Shown here: positions 28,301-35,649 of the stretch, in pieces
Numbering within the stretch: position 1 is the stretch's first letter
Layout: every line of letters starts with the position of its first letter
From: Candidatus Sumerlaeota bacterium
GTDB taxonomy: Bacteria > Sumerlaeota > Sumerlaeia > MWCT01 > JAUWMI01
DNA length: 58,122 nt
NCBI GenBank assembly: GCA_030613245.1
Contig: JAUWMI010000030.1
Coordinates: forward strand, 1 to 58,122
Direction: 5' to 3'
The notes under the pieces: generated by a model
Seen by the model: only the letters and a program-made list of their open reading frames with translations
The model's database searches: none
Told to the model about the DNA's origin: nothing
Position numbers and translations under genes: made by a program

Positions 28301-28637
28301 CTGGATCGAATCCCCTGGGATACTGTACCGCGGCACGTTTGTAGTTCGGTCCAATCAAACAGACCGATCCCGAGTGCCGGCGATGCGCGTGTGCTTGATT
28401 ACCGGGGACACACTGGAAGTTGCGGGACAGGTGGTGACGAGCACAGGCACGGGGGAGTGGTCGCCTTCGACTGCACCTGAAGTCTACCGTGTGTATTACA
28501 AGACTCACGCGCTTGGAGCACCGGTGACACAAGAATGGATAGACCTCTTGAGTTTTGATCCGGAAGATGCGGTGGGCGCCATACTCTATCTTGACGATGT
28601 GACGATCGAGATGCTCGACGTGCCTACTATTCCGTGA
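25341..28637 (+). CDS. Large secreted protein: FN3 / NHL-type propeller / FN3 / MAM-like / two FG-W modules
   Basis: Start at ATG 25341 after GGGGGTGAATGAG; signal peptide MRYQFRFIIEVGILVLLVSG with an AMA-Q cleavage site. The order in the 1,098 residues is: FN3-like domain (about 30-120, ITWETDEPSSSEVRYG), NHL/YVTN-like propeller (about 130-370, repeated WGLAFNSDGNLLI-type blades), a segment like the choice-of-anchor domains (about 395-500), a second FN3-like domain (ISWQTDEPSHSVVYYG) and an immune-inhibitor/MAM-like beta sandwich (DNGQTWSLPI, VRFRLSTDFSYTADGWYVDD). Two modules with FGSWQ and FGSWV follow. It is the longest carrier of the recurring module. Probably cell-surface or secreted; no catalytic residues are visible. 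Confidence 0.82.
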   Translation: MRYQFRFIIEVGILVLLVSGAMAQNTPPVIGNVEVPRVTGYDAMITWETDEPSSSEVRYGISAHSLTDVVTQAGLVTTHQIGLADLEPLTTYFFEVASGDAEGAESVDNRGDLFHYFKTTDFNPRVIVVVQNNYYDRILEYDPAIGSSHVLVQENIMPDPECVAIDVDGNLYFSIYRSGRIYKTDSHGENIVVIPTWSESAISRPWGLAFNSDGNLLITAGSKILEYTRSGEFVRTFADSSDGISYPYFLAVNRLGHVFISQSSEVLEFDPDGNPVGTFANASDGLQNANGLDFDREGNLYVASTEGIYVFDSGGAVIRVLLGEDYLYYPRGIALMPNGNLLVCHQWREGLCALDSQGNLVKRKGARHKHDWLDYPNYWPRDVAVYGGVDLTFTRGYALLDRDIYNCAQRVGITLADADLKGEGIVNVWIMSTSEPTPEIVPLYEETDQPGVFRGWILTTTGTPAQNGLLEVADGDTITVEYLDEDDGKGSGRLVHATATVECDVPQVSNVQVADLGEREATISWQTDEPSHSVVYYGLSQLALTESAYRGSATYWHSVDLANLQANTVYYYAAASKDASGGVGTADNGGQLFTFITSLAVEKLFDDVEEPVQGWIAGGTWARTNEQSYSPSYAWSDSPGGDYANNVDVSLVSPLINVDDLLTKELSFYHHYDLEYGFDYGYVEISKDNGQTWSLPILTVTGANSGFEQVVLDLSAYHAPMLRVRFRLSTDFSYTADGWYVDDILLRGTINTLTDNLAASYGFQFGTEGWQSMAVPDFFTEPIFSSGPGYLGITSVDNTHTFGSWQSDENAVPIIPGTLYRVAYRVSTDVADPAQVPTLRFRVNTQDHQQSSFLVVNSGVSGTYSPTPEGRTYELYFEPPPKKFGARESADDFFVAMDLLNFDPNDAAQATVRLERLDVERFPLAWLRSQQEVEHYSFDTGTEGWQFSSIPAIFTPPLSGVGDGALQLMSTTNTNTFGSWVSPAPDIWIESPGILYRGTFVVRSNQTDRSRVPAMRVCLITGDTLEVAGQVVTSTGTGEWSPSTAPEVYRVYYKTHALGAPVTQEWIDLLSFDPEDAVGAILYLDDVTIEMLDVPTIP

Positions 28638-28687
28638 GTGACGCTTGCTGCCATTTTTCAACGTCGCGTGGATAGGGCATAAAATTG

Positions 28688-28746
28688 GTTGCACCTGAGC
28701 CGGACGGCTCTCGTCCGGGACATGTATCAGGTGCAACTCTTTTTTT
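28688..28746 (+). terminator. Rho-independent terminator (nested hairpin)
   Basis: GTTGCACCTGA (28688-28698) pairs with TCAGGTGCAAC (28727-28737). An inner CCGGACG/CGTCCGG hairpin lies in the loop and a T run follows. It ends the secreted-protein gene and isolates the TPR gene. Confidence 0.88.
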
Positions 28747-28884
28747 AGCGACAGGTCTCTCAGCCGGGACGAAATAGCCAATGGCGATAAAAGCTTGATA
28801 AATCAGACAAAAAGTATTGAAAATACAGTCAGTTTGCGGCTAGAAGTAGATGGAATTTTTTAGAAGGACTGGCAACTTACTAGA

Positions 28885-31434
28885 ATGAGCAAACTGCGAG
28901 ATCGGCTGTTCACAATACTGACGGGGATCAACCTGCTCCTGGGCGTAGGCCTGGGAGTTATTTATTTTGCGATCTGGGGGATGGCGGGCGTTGAGGAGCG
29001 GGTTGATAAGTACCTGGAGGTTGGGGGTGAGCGGTTCTGGTTTTGGATGTCAGTGGTCGTGGCGTGTTCGGTAGTGCTTTTTGTCGCTGTATATCTGTTG
29101 AGTTTGGATGTGCACCGCAAGCAGCGGCCCCGCACTCGGCTGTATCTTCTGGGGCTTGGGCTGTCGGCCCAGGCCACGGGTTTCATTGCAGGAAATCTAG
29201 GCAATGCCGTCTACGCTGTAGAATATATGCTGCTCAGCGTGGCGATCCTGGTTGTTGGGCCGCTGGTAATTTTCGGATTCGAATTTGTCGCTGGTCGCGT
29301 GCTCTACGGTGCGGGCCGGTTATTTTATCAATTGGTCAGAGTTCGGCTGGCAGCACGGCTATTGCATGGATCGCTCTGGTTTGATCCGGGTGCGCCGGCA
29401 ACAAGGAGGTATTACGGACTTGCGCTGGTGCAGCTAGGGCGTGCGCCTGAGGCGATTGGAGCTTTCCGCACACTATTTGATGCAGGGGTTGTTGACGATG
29501 AGATTCTCAGGACCCTTGGCAGCTTGTACAAACAACAGGGGGAGACTCAGTCGGCGATCGCATGCTACGCGCGCCTGCTCGAGCTCAATCCCAAGGACCG
29601 CAGCCTGTTGCAGGACTTGACCGAAATGTACGAAGCCAGCGGACAAGCGGATCAGGCGATTGCAGTTCTGGTGCAACACGGCGATCAGCAAAATCTGAAT
29701 GATCTGGTGAGGCTGCAGAAGCTGTACTATCAGCGCGAGGATGCGAAAGCGAAAGAGCTGTGCGGAGCCATTGCGCGGTGCGAAGGACCACCATACGCAC
29801 AGGCGTTGATGTGCTATCGCGAGATGCTCCTGCGCCATCCGCACGACATAGAGCTGCTGGAGCAGGCGGCACGGCATTGCCTCGAGGTGAGGCACCATGA
29901 AGAAGCCACGGGTTACCTGGAGCGTATTGTCAACGAGGTGCCAGAGCGTGAGGATATTCGAGAGCAGCTGCTGGCGATTTACCGTGATCAGGCGAAATAT
30001 GAGAAGATGGTGCCGCATCTCAATTTCCTGCTTCAGGGCGAGAAGCCCAATGCGGAATTGCTGAGCGAGTATGGTGAGGTGCTGGAGCAGAATAATGAAT
30101 TTGATGAAGCGTTGCGCTGGATGCAACGCGCAAAGGACCTTTACCCGCTCGATTATCGCTTTTCATATCGCCTAGCATCGCTGCAATACGAGCTGAAAGA
30201 CTACGAGGCTGCACAGCGGGAGATTACAGCAGCCCTTGCGCTTGTTGACGATAGCGAACGCAGCCAGCTCACCGTATTGCATAGGAAAATCAATGGCGCG
30301 ATTCTTAACCGCGAGCTTCAGGCGATCGAACAGGAAATCGCTAAGGATCCAGGCAATCTGGCGCTTCGCTTCCAGCTGATTGAAAAGCTCACGGCTAATG
30401 CGTATGTGGAGCGCGCGGCTATGGAACTGGATAATCTGCTCTATAAGAATCCCGAGCTTAAAGGGCAGGCGATGGAGCAGCTGTCGGAGCTCATAGTGAA
30501 ATATGATCGAACCTTCCTGCTGCTGAATTATCTGGCAGATCTCTACCTAAAGGATCGCAATTGGGATAAGGTGCTGGATTTTTACAGGATAATGGCGCAG
30601 CAGTCGCTCCATCCAACGGAAATATTGCGTGAAGGCTGCCGCAAGATCTTGAAGATTAGTCCTACTTATCTTCCTGCGATCAAGACGCTAGGCCAGTTGA
30701 TGAAAGAGAGTGGTGATTTGCAGGGGATGATTGAGTATTACACGCGAGGCATTGAGCTGGATGCAGCACAGATGGGTGACGTGGTGCAGGATTTATTCGA
30801 CGCATATTATTCACTCAAGCAGTATGAGAAGGCAGCAGAGCTTGGCGCTGAAGCGATTGAGCGCGACCCTTATCACTTGGACAGCTATAAGAAGCTGGCG
30901 CGCACGTACGAACATCTCAGGCGTTATCGCGACGCCTTGCTGATTCTTGACAGGGCCAAGCGCCTGGATACCCAGGATCGCGAGCTCTACGAGCTAATGA
31001 AGAAGATGGATCGCCAGCTTAAAGAAGAGCGTGCGTTGGAACTGCGCGATTTGCTCGATCGTGAGCCGGACAACGCTGAGTATCATGTTGAGCTGGCAGA
31101 CCTTTATAGCATTTTTGGTCGCTACACCGAGGCAATTCTGCATTATCAGAAAGCGGGACAGCAGGCGCTGCTGGCGAATATCTGCAAGGCGAAGCTAGCG
31201 TGGTGCCTGGCAAAGAAAGGGATGAATGATATGGCAGAAGAGAGCCTGGCAGAGGTGAAATTGACCATCGATGATCCGGACGAACTGGCGGCTGTTAAGA
31301 ATATTATGTATGACATTGGCTTTCTCTATGAAGAGGCGCGCATGCCTAGCAAAGCTCTGCGAATGTATAAGCGAGTGTTCCGCATTGATGCGGGATTTCG
31401 CGATGTGGTGGAGCGGATAGAACGGCTAAGTTAG
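28885..31434 (+). CDS. Membrane-anchored TPR-repeat protein
   Basis: 849 residues. Three to four hydrophobic segments lie in the first 140 residues (TGINLLLGVGLGVIYFAIWG first), followed by at least fifteen TPR-like helical pairs to the end. Examples are TLGSLYKQQGETQSAIACYA, FSYRLASLQYELKDYEAAQR and LADLYSIFGRYTEAILHYQK. TPR arrays bind protein partners. It heads a same-strand run that continues through a 59-codon gene, a glycosyltransferase and a radical-SAM protein, so it may scaffold envelope polysaccharide or lipid synthesis; that link is inference from order. Confidence 0.9.
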   Translation: MSKLRDRLFTILTGINLLLGVGLGVIYFAIWGMAGVEERVDKYLEVGGERFWFWMSVVVACSVVLFVAVYLLSLDVHRKQRPRTRLYLLGLGLSAQATGFIAGNLGNAVYAVEYMLLSVAILVVGPLVIFGFEFVAGRVLYGAGRLFYQLVRVRLAARLLHGSLWFDPGAPATRRYYGLALVQLGRAPEAIGAFRTLFDAGVVDDEILRTLGSLYKQQGETQSAIACYARLLELNPKDRSLLQDLTEMYEASGQADQAIAVLVQHGDQQNLNDLVRLQKLYYQREDAKAKELCGAIARCEGPPYAQALMCYREMLLRHPHDIELLEQAARHCLEVRHHEEATGYLERIVNEVPEREDIREQLLAIYRDQAKYEKMVPHLNFLLQGEKPNAELLSEYGEVLEQNNEFDEALRWMQRAKDLYPLDYRFSYRLASLQYELKDYEAAQREITAALALVDDSERSQLTVLHRKINGAILNRELQAIEQEIAKDPGNLALRFQLIEKLTANAYVERAAMELDNLLYKNPELKGQAMEQLSELIVKYDRTFLLLNYLADLYLKDRNWDKVLDFYRIMAQQSLHPTEILREGCRKILKISPTYLPAIKTLGQLMKESGDLQGMIEYYTRGIELDAAQMGDVVQDLFDAYYSLKQYEKAAELGAEAIERDPYHLDSYKKLARTYEHLRRYRDALLILDRAKRLDTQDRELYELMKKMDRQLKEERALELRDLLDREPDNAEYHVELADLYSIFGRYTEAILHYQKAGQQALLANICKAKLAWCLAKKGMNDMAEESLAEVKLTIDDPDELAAVKNIMYDIGFLYEEARMPSKALRMYKRVFRIDAGFRDVVERIERLS

Positions 31435-31443
31435 GAGCGGTGG

Positions 31444-31623
31444 ATGCATCGAAGAGAGAAATGGTTCGGCACAGTAAAATTTCTTTTGGATAGCGTCTCA
31501 AAGTATGCGGATGGTGCGTTATTGTTATTGAAGGTTGCAGGAACGGCTGCTGATGGGAAGCGGCTCAAAGCGCTGAGGCTATGTGTGGAGGAGGCGATTG
31601 ATGGCGGAAGAATCTTTGGGTGA
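31444..31623 (+). CDS. Small 59-residue protein, unknown
   Basis: ATG 31444 lies five bases after AGGAG, nine bases past the TPR stop codon. The frame runs 59 codons (MHRREKWFGTVKFLLDSVSK at the start, EEAIDGGRIFG at the end) and overlaps the start of the next gene by 23 bases. The good ribosome binding site and tight overlap argue for a real, translationally coupled gene. The product is a basic amphipathic helix-rich peptide without a membrane segment. No family recognised. Confidence 0.55.
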   Translation: MHRREKWFGTVKFLLDSVSKYADGALLLLKVAGTAADGKRLKALRLCVEEAIDGGRIFG

Positions 31624-32764
31624 TCAGGATGCGTACGAAGTCTCGGTGGTAATGCCGTGCCTGAATGAAGAGGAGACAATTGGCGAGTGTATTCGCAAGG
31701 CGCAGCAGGCGTTTCGCGAACATCATCTGCGCGGCGAAGTGGTGGTCAGTGATAATGGGTCGCAGGATCGCAGCGTGGAGATATCCCGGCAGCTGGGCGC
31801 GCGCGTGGTGTTTCAAAATAAGAAGGGCTACGGCAACGCCTACCTGAAAGGCATCCGAGAAGCGCGTGGCCGCTACATTGTGATGGGCGACTCGGACAAT
31901 ACTTACGATTTCTCCGCTCTGCTTCCCTTTATCGAGCCGTTGCGCCAGGGCTACGATATGGTCATGGGGTCGCGGCTGCGCGGAACGATTTTGCCCGGCG
32001 CCATGCCGTGGCTACACCGCTACATCGGCAACCCGTTTCTTTCAAGGTTTCTCAACGTGCTGTTCAAGACCGGGATTTCGGATTCGCATTGCGGGATGCG
32101 CTCGTTCACACGCGAAGCATTTGAGAAAATGAAGCTCATGACGCCCGGGATGGAGTATGCCTCAGAGATGGTTATCAAGGCATCGCGCGCAGGTTTGAAA
32201 ATTGCCGAAGTACCGATAACGTACTATCCGCGCAAGGGAATGTCGAAGCTGCATTCGTTTCATGATGGATGGCGGCACATACGGTTTATGCTCATGTATA
32301 GTCCCACCCATCTGTTTTTAGTGCCAGGATTTCTGGTTCTTCTTGCGGGGTTGCTGCTGGTTATTGCGCTCTACCCAGGGCCGATCTGGACCCCGTGGCA
32401 TACGTTTGACGTCCATTTCATGGTGCTTGGTAGCGTGCTGGCGATCCTGGGATACCAGATAATTAATCTGGGGCTGTTTGCCAAAGCCATTTCGTTTACG
32501 CGCGATTTTGTGGTTCGCGACGAATTCATTCTGCGTTTTTATCAGGTGTTCACCCTGGAGAAGGGCATCTACTTGGGGTTGGCTCTTTTGCTCATCGGAC
32601 TGGTGATGAACGGATTGGTTCTCTATAACTGGATCAGGACTCATTTCGGGCCGCTTCATCAAATGCGCGAGGCCTTGGTGGGGATGACTTTTATTGTGCT
32701 GGGATTTCAGACGATCTTCTCGTCGTTTCTGCTGAGTATGGTGCGGATCAAAGAGGACGAATGA
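31601..32764 (+). CDS. Family 2 glycosyltransferase with C-terminal membrane segments (dolichol/undecaprenyl-phosphate type)
   Basis: The start at ATG 31601 follows GGAGGAGGCGATTG. The 387 residues open with a GT-A fold: VSVVMPCLNEEETIGECI, VVSDNGSQDRSVEI, and GDSDNTYDFSAL carrying the DxD-like metal site. Two pairs of membrane helices fill the last 150 residues. This layout fits polyprenyl-phosphate glycosyltransferases (GtrB/DPM1 relatives) that charge a lipid carrier with hexose. Acceptor and sugar cannot be told. It is coupled to the gene before it and 3 bp from the radical-SAM gene after it. Confidence 0.9.
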   Translation: MAEESLGDQDAYEVSVVMPCLNEEETIGECIRKAQQAFREHHLRGEVVVSDNGSQDRSVEISRQLGARVVFQNKKGYGNAYLKGIREARGRYIVMGDSDNTYDFSALLPFIEPLRQGYDMVMGSRLRGTILPGAMPWLHRYIGNPFLSRFLNVLFKTGISDSHCGMRSFTREAFEKMKLMTPGMEYASEMVIKASRAGLKIAEVPITYYPRKGMSKLHSFHDGWRHIRFMLMYSPTHLFLVPGFLVLLAGLLLVIALYPGPIWTPWHTFDVHFMVLGSVLAILGYQIINLGLFAKAISFTRDFVVRDEFILRFYQVFTLEKGIYLGLALLLIGLVMNGLVLYNWIRTHFGPLHQMREALVGMTFIVLGFQTIFSSFLLSMVRIKEDE

Positions 32765-32767
32765 TTT

Positions 32768-34225
32768 ATGGACGTCCTGGTGATTAACGAGCCGTTTGTG
32801 AAGGATTTCTGCCGCACCCAGCGGTGGGCTGCGCGCACCCGTGGCCGCGTGCTTCGTGCACCCGACTGGCTCGCTTATGCCACTGCCGTGCTCGAGCAGG
32901 ATGGTCTCGAGGTCAAGCTGTACGATTTCCCTGCCATGAACTGGGACAGGGAGATGCTGGGCCGTCTTGTCACAACGCATCGGCCTCGGTATATCGTCCT
33001 GGATGCTACGACGCCTTCTATCTATTCTGACATTGAATGTGCCCGCCTGTGCAAGGAGAAGGGCGATGCGGCGGTGATCATGGTTGGGCCGCATTGTTCC
33101 GCTCTGCCTGAGGAAACGCTGAGCGAGGGTGCAGGTGCCGTGGATGTGGTGTGTATTGGCGAGTATGATTACACGGTGCGCGACGTGATTCGCCACTATC
33201 CCCGGCTGGATGAAGTTGACGGGATCTGCTTCTGGACCGATCAGGGTGAAGTGCGGCGCACATCACCTCGGCCTCTCATTGCCAATCTTGACGATCTTCC
33301 GTTCCCTGCATGGCATCATCTGGATCTGATGAAGTATTTTGACGGAGGGAAGCTCTATCCGTATATTGACATAATTTCAGGGCGTGGCTGCCCGAACCGC
33401 TGCATCTTTTGCCTGTGGCCTCAGGTGATGCATGGCACGCGATACCGTCTGCGCTCGCCTGAAAATGTGGTGGATGAGATGCAACACGACATTTCTCTCT
33501 GCCCGCGGGTGGTGCGCGGTGGTGAATTCTTTTTTGAGGATGATACGTTTACCGTGGATAAAGAGCGCGCCATGCGCATCTGCGAGGAGATTCTCAGGCG
33601 CGGATTGAAGATTACATTTTCAGTGAATGCACGCGTTGATACGGCGGATGAGGAGCTCTTCAGGCTGATGAAGCGCGCAGGATGTCGGGAGTTGCTGGTG
33701 GGGTTTGAATCCGGTGATGATGGAATGCTGAAGCGGATGCACAAGAACGCCAGGGTGGAAGATGCGCGCGAGTTTATGGCGATTGCGAAGAAGGCGCGGC
33801 TGGACGTGCATGGGTGCTTCGTGTTTGGACTGCCCGGCGAGACTGTGGAGACGATGGACCGTAGCATTGGTTTTGCCCTGTCGCTTGGGCTGCATACCGC
33901 GCAATTTGCGGGTGCCGTGCCGTTTCCCGGAACTGACTATTACGAATATTGCCGCGGCAAAGGACTGATTAAGGCGAGGCGCTGGGACGAATGGCTGCAT
34001 GCGGGTGAGCAAGCCGGGGTAATCGAGTACGCGGGATTGTCGAACGAGCTGATTAATAGATACGTGGACAAGGGGCTGAAGAAATTTTACTTTCGTCCGC
34101 ACTATATGATTCGATTTTTGTTTCAGACGCGCAGTCGGAGCGACCTTTACCGCAAGCTGCGCGGAGCACGTAATTTCTTCGCGTATCTGCTTGGCCTGGA
34201 TCGCGAAAAGAGCGCAACCAAGTAG
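32768..34225 (+). CDS. B12-binding-domain radical SAM protein
   Basis: 485 residues. The N-terminal Rossmann-like B12-binding domain (about 1-150) is followed by the radical SAM barrel with ISGRGCPNRCIFC (CxxxCxxC, about residue 205) for the 4Fe-4S cluster, then ELLVGFESGDDGML and GCFVFGLPGET. Members of this broad class methylate or rearrange lipids, quinones, hopanoids and natural products; the substrate is unknown. It lacks a clear DxHxxG cobalamin-binding motif. It directly follows a lipid-type glycosyltransferase, which hints at a membrane lipid or glycan modification. Confidence 0.9.
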   Translation: MDVLVINEPFVKDFCRTQRWAARTRGRVLRAPDWLAYATAVLEQDGLEVKLYDFPAMNWDREMLGRLVTTHRPRYIVLDATTPSIYSDIECARLCKEKGDAAVIMVGPHCSALPEETLSEGAGAVDVVCIGEYDYTVRDVIRHYPRLDEVDGICFWTDQGEVRRTSPRPLIANLDDLPFPAWHHLDLMKYFDGGKLYPYIDIISGRGCPNRCIFCLWPQVMHGTRYRLRSPENVVDEMQHDISLCPRVVRGGEFFFEDDTFTVDKERAMRICEEILRRGLKITFSVNARVDTADEELFRLMKRAGCRELLVGFESGDDGMLKRMHKNARVEDAREFMAIAKKARLDVHGCFVFGLPGETVETMDRSIGFALSLGLHTAQFAGAVPFPGTDYYEYCRGKGLIKARRWDEWLHAGEQAGVIEYAGLSNELINRYVDKGLKKFYFRPHYMIRFLFQTRSRSDLYRKLRGARNFFAYLLGLDREKSATK

Positions 34226-34228
34226 CCG

Positions 34229-34344
34229 GTGGTGATTTCATTCGCCGAAGCTTGGCGAAGGCGAATGAAATCGCCCGTAGGGAAAGGTTTAGGAAGGGAG
34301 CGCGAGGGGTAACCCTTTTTCCAAAGGGGTCCCCTCGCATCAGT
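34229..34344 (+). repeat. Two-hairpin dispersed element, left copy
   Basis: GATTTCATTCGCC pairs with GGCGAATGAAATC across a 13-base loop. Then come CGCCCGT, the conserved GAAAGGTTTAGGAAGGGAGC and a GCGAGGGG/CCCCTCGC hairpin. The same order occurs inverted at 35399-35521, so the two copies bracket the glycosyltransferase at 34418. A truncated third copy is at 42305-42350. Confidence 0.85.
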
Positions 34345-34417
34345 AAAATATCGTCCAAACGCAGAATCCGGGTTTAAATCTCTACAGCAAGAGAATTTCC
34401 AAGGGGAGCACCGAAAC

Positions 34418-35395
34418 GTGGCCATGCCGCCACCTGACCTTCCTTTTGTCTCTATTATTGTTCCTGCCTATAATTGTCGTTCCACCATTGAGAAGTGTGT
34501 CGAATCGCTCAAAGCACTGGATTACCCCAACTATGAAGTTCTGATTATGGATGATGGCTCAACGGACGGAACCGGCAAGTACCTGGATACCGTTGAGGAC
34601 ATCCGGGTGATGCATCTGGAGAATGGTGGGCCGGGGCGTGCGCGCAATATAGGGCTTGAACATGCGCGGGGGGATTACGTGGCATTCACAGATGCGGATT
34701 GTGTGGTGGATTCGAGCTGGCTGTGCACGCTCATGCAGGGTTTTAAAAAGGATGATGTTGTTGGCGTGGGAGGCGACCAGCAGAGCCCTGCGGACGAGAC
34801 GCTATTCGGCAAGCGAGTGAACGGCTTCCTCAAGGCAATCGGGTTTGTAGCTGCGTACATGAAGCGCGACGGGAAATCACACCGGCGGGTCGCTCATAAT
34901 CCTACGTGTAATGTGGTGTATAAAAAAGCGGCAATCAGGGAGGTGGGTGGATTCAACGAAGCACTGTGGCCGGGCGAAGACGTAGAGCTGGATTACTGCC
35001 TGTCGCGCAAAGGCTACCGGTTTCTCTACACACCGGATGCAGTGGTTTACCACTATCGTCCACGCACGCTGGGTGCATTTTCGCGCATGATGTTTCGCTA
35101 CGGCTGGGCCCAGGCGTATCTGGTCAGAAAGTATGGGATGTTCCGCCTGGTGCACTGGGAGCCATTGGCGCTGCTCGTGGCGTTCATCGGCTGGATTGTT
35201 TTGCTGGCAGTGAATCCGATAGAGGCATTCGGTGCGCTGGGATTATCTCTGATTATAACGCTTTTTTATCTCTTCTTTGCCGCACGCGGGCCAGTAAGAG
35301 GACTCACTTACGCTGTCCTCTTTTTCACTACTCTCTGGTCTTGGAACGCCGGGTTCCTCCGCGGATTCTTCACAAAAGGAAAGCAACTGAAGTAA
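34418..35395 (+). CDS. Family 2 glycosyltransferase, membrane-associated
   Basis: GTG start after AAGGGGAGC; an ATG two codons later is possible. 325 residues. The GT-A core has VSIIVPAYNCRSTIEKCVES, MDDGSTDGT, ARNIGLEHARGDYVAFTDAD (metal-binding DAD) and GGFNEALWPGEDVELDYCL (catalytic ED). Two or three membrane helices follow (about 245-320). Such proteins (cellulose-synthase-like or WcaA types) build envelope polysaccharides. The gene is bracketed by inverted copies of the same repeat, unlike the three tightly packed genes before it. Confidence 0.92.
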   Translation: MAMPPPDLPFVSIIVPAYNCRSTIEKCVESLKALDYPNYEVLIMDDGSTDGTGKYLDTVEDIRVMHLENGGPGRARNIGLEHARGDYVAFTDADCVVDSSWLCTLMQGFKKDDVVGVGGDQQSPADETLFGKRVNGFLKAIGFVAAYMKRDGKSHRRVAHNPTCNVVYKKAAIREVGGFNEALWPGEDVELDYCLSRKGYRFLYTPDAVVYHYRPRTLGAFSRMMFRYGWAQAYLVRKYGMFRLVHWEPLALLVAFIGWIVLLAVNPIEAFGALGLSLIITLFYLFFAARGPVRGLTYAVLFFTTLWSWNAGFLRGFFTKGKQLK

Positions 35396-35398
35396 AAA

Positions 35399-35521
35399 AA
35401 TACTTATTTGTTGCGAGGGGGCCTCCGCCGCGGCGGATTACCCCTTGCGCTCCCCTCCTAAACCTTTCTTGACGGGCGATTTCATCCGCCTTCGCCAGGC
35501 TTCGGCGGATGAAATCGCGCA
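35399..35521 (-). repeat. Two-hairpin dispersed element, right (inverted) copy
   Basis: Inverted relative to 34229-34344. It reads, on the minus strand, GATTTCATCCGCC hairpin, CGCCCGTCAA, GAAAGGTTTAGGAGGGGAGC, then a hairpin with GGGGTAATCCGCCGCGGCGG. Compensating changes keep both stems paired. Confidence 0.85.
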
Positions 35522-35586
35522 CGGGCCAAAATACGGTATGAGGCTTTTTCCTCCCAAATTTTCACAAATGCTATAGGAAAAGAGAT

Positions 35587-35614
35587 GGGTGTCCGGCTTA
35601 ATAACCGGACACCC
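35587..35614. terminator. Perfect 10-bp hairpin, possible terminator of the sigma operon
   Basis: GGGTGTCCGG and CCGGACACCC flank an eight-base loop. It lies 36 bp past the stop of the leftward gene at 35650. No strong T run follows, so its terminator role is uncertain. Confidence 0.45.
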
Positions 35615-35649
35615 GCCCGTAAATATTGAAGAGGTGGACTATTGTTAGG

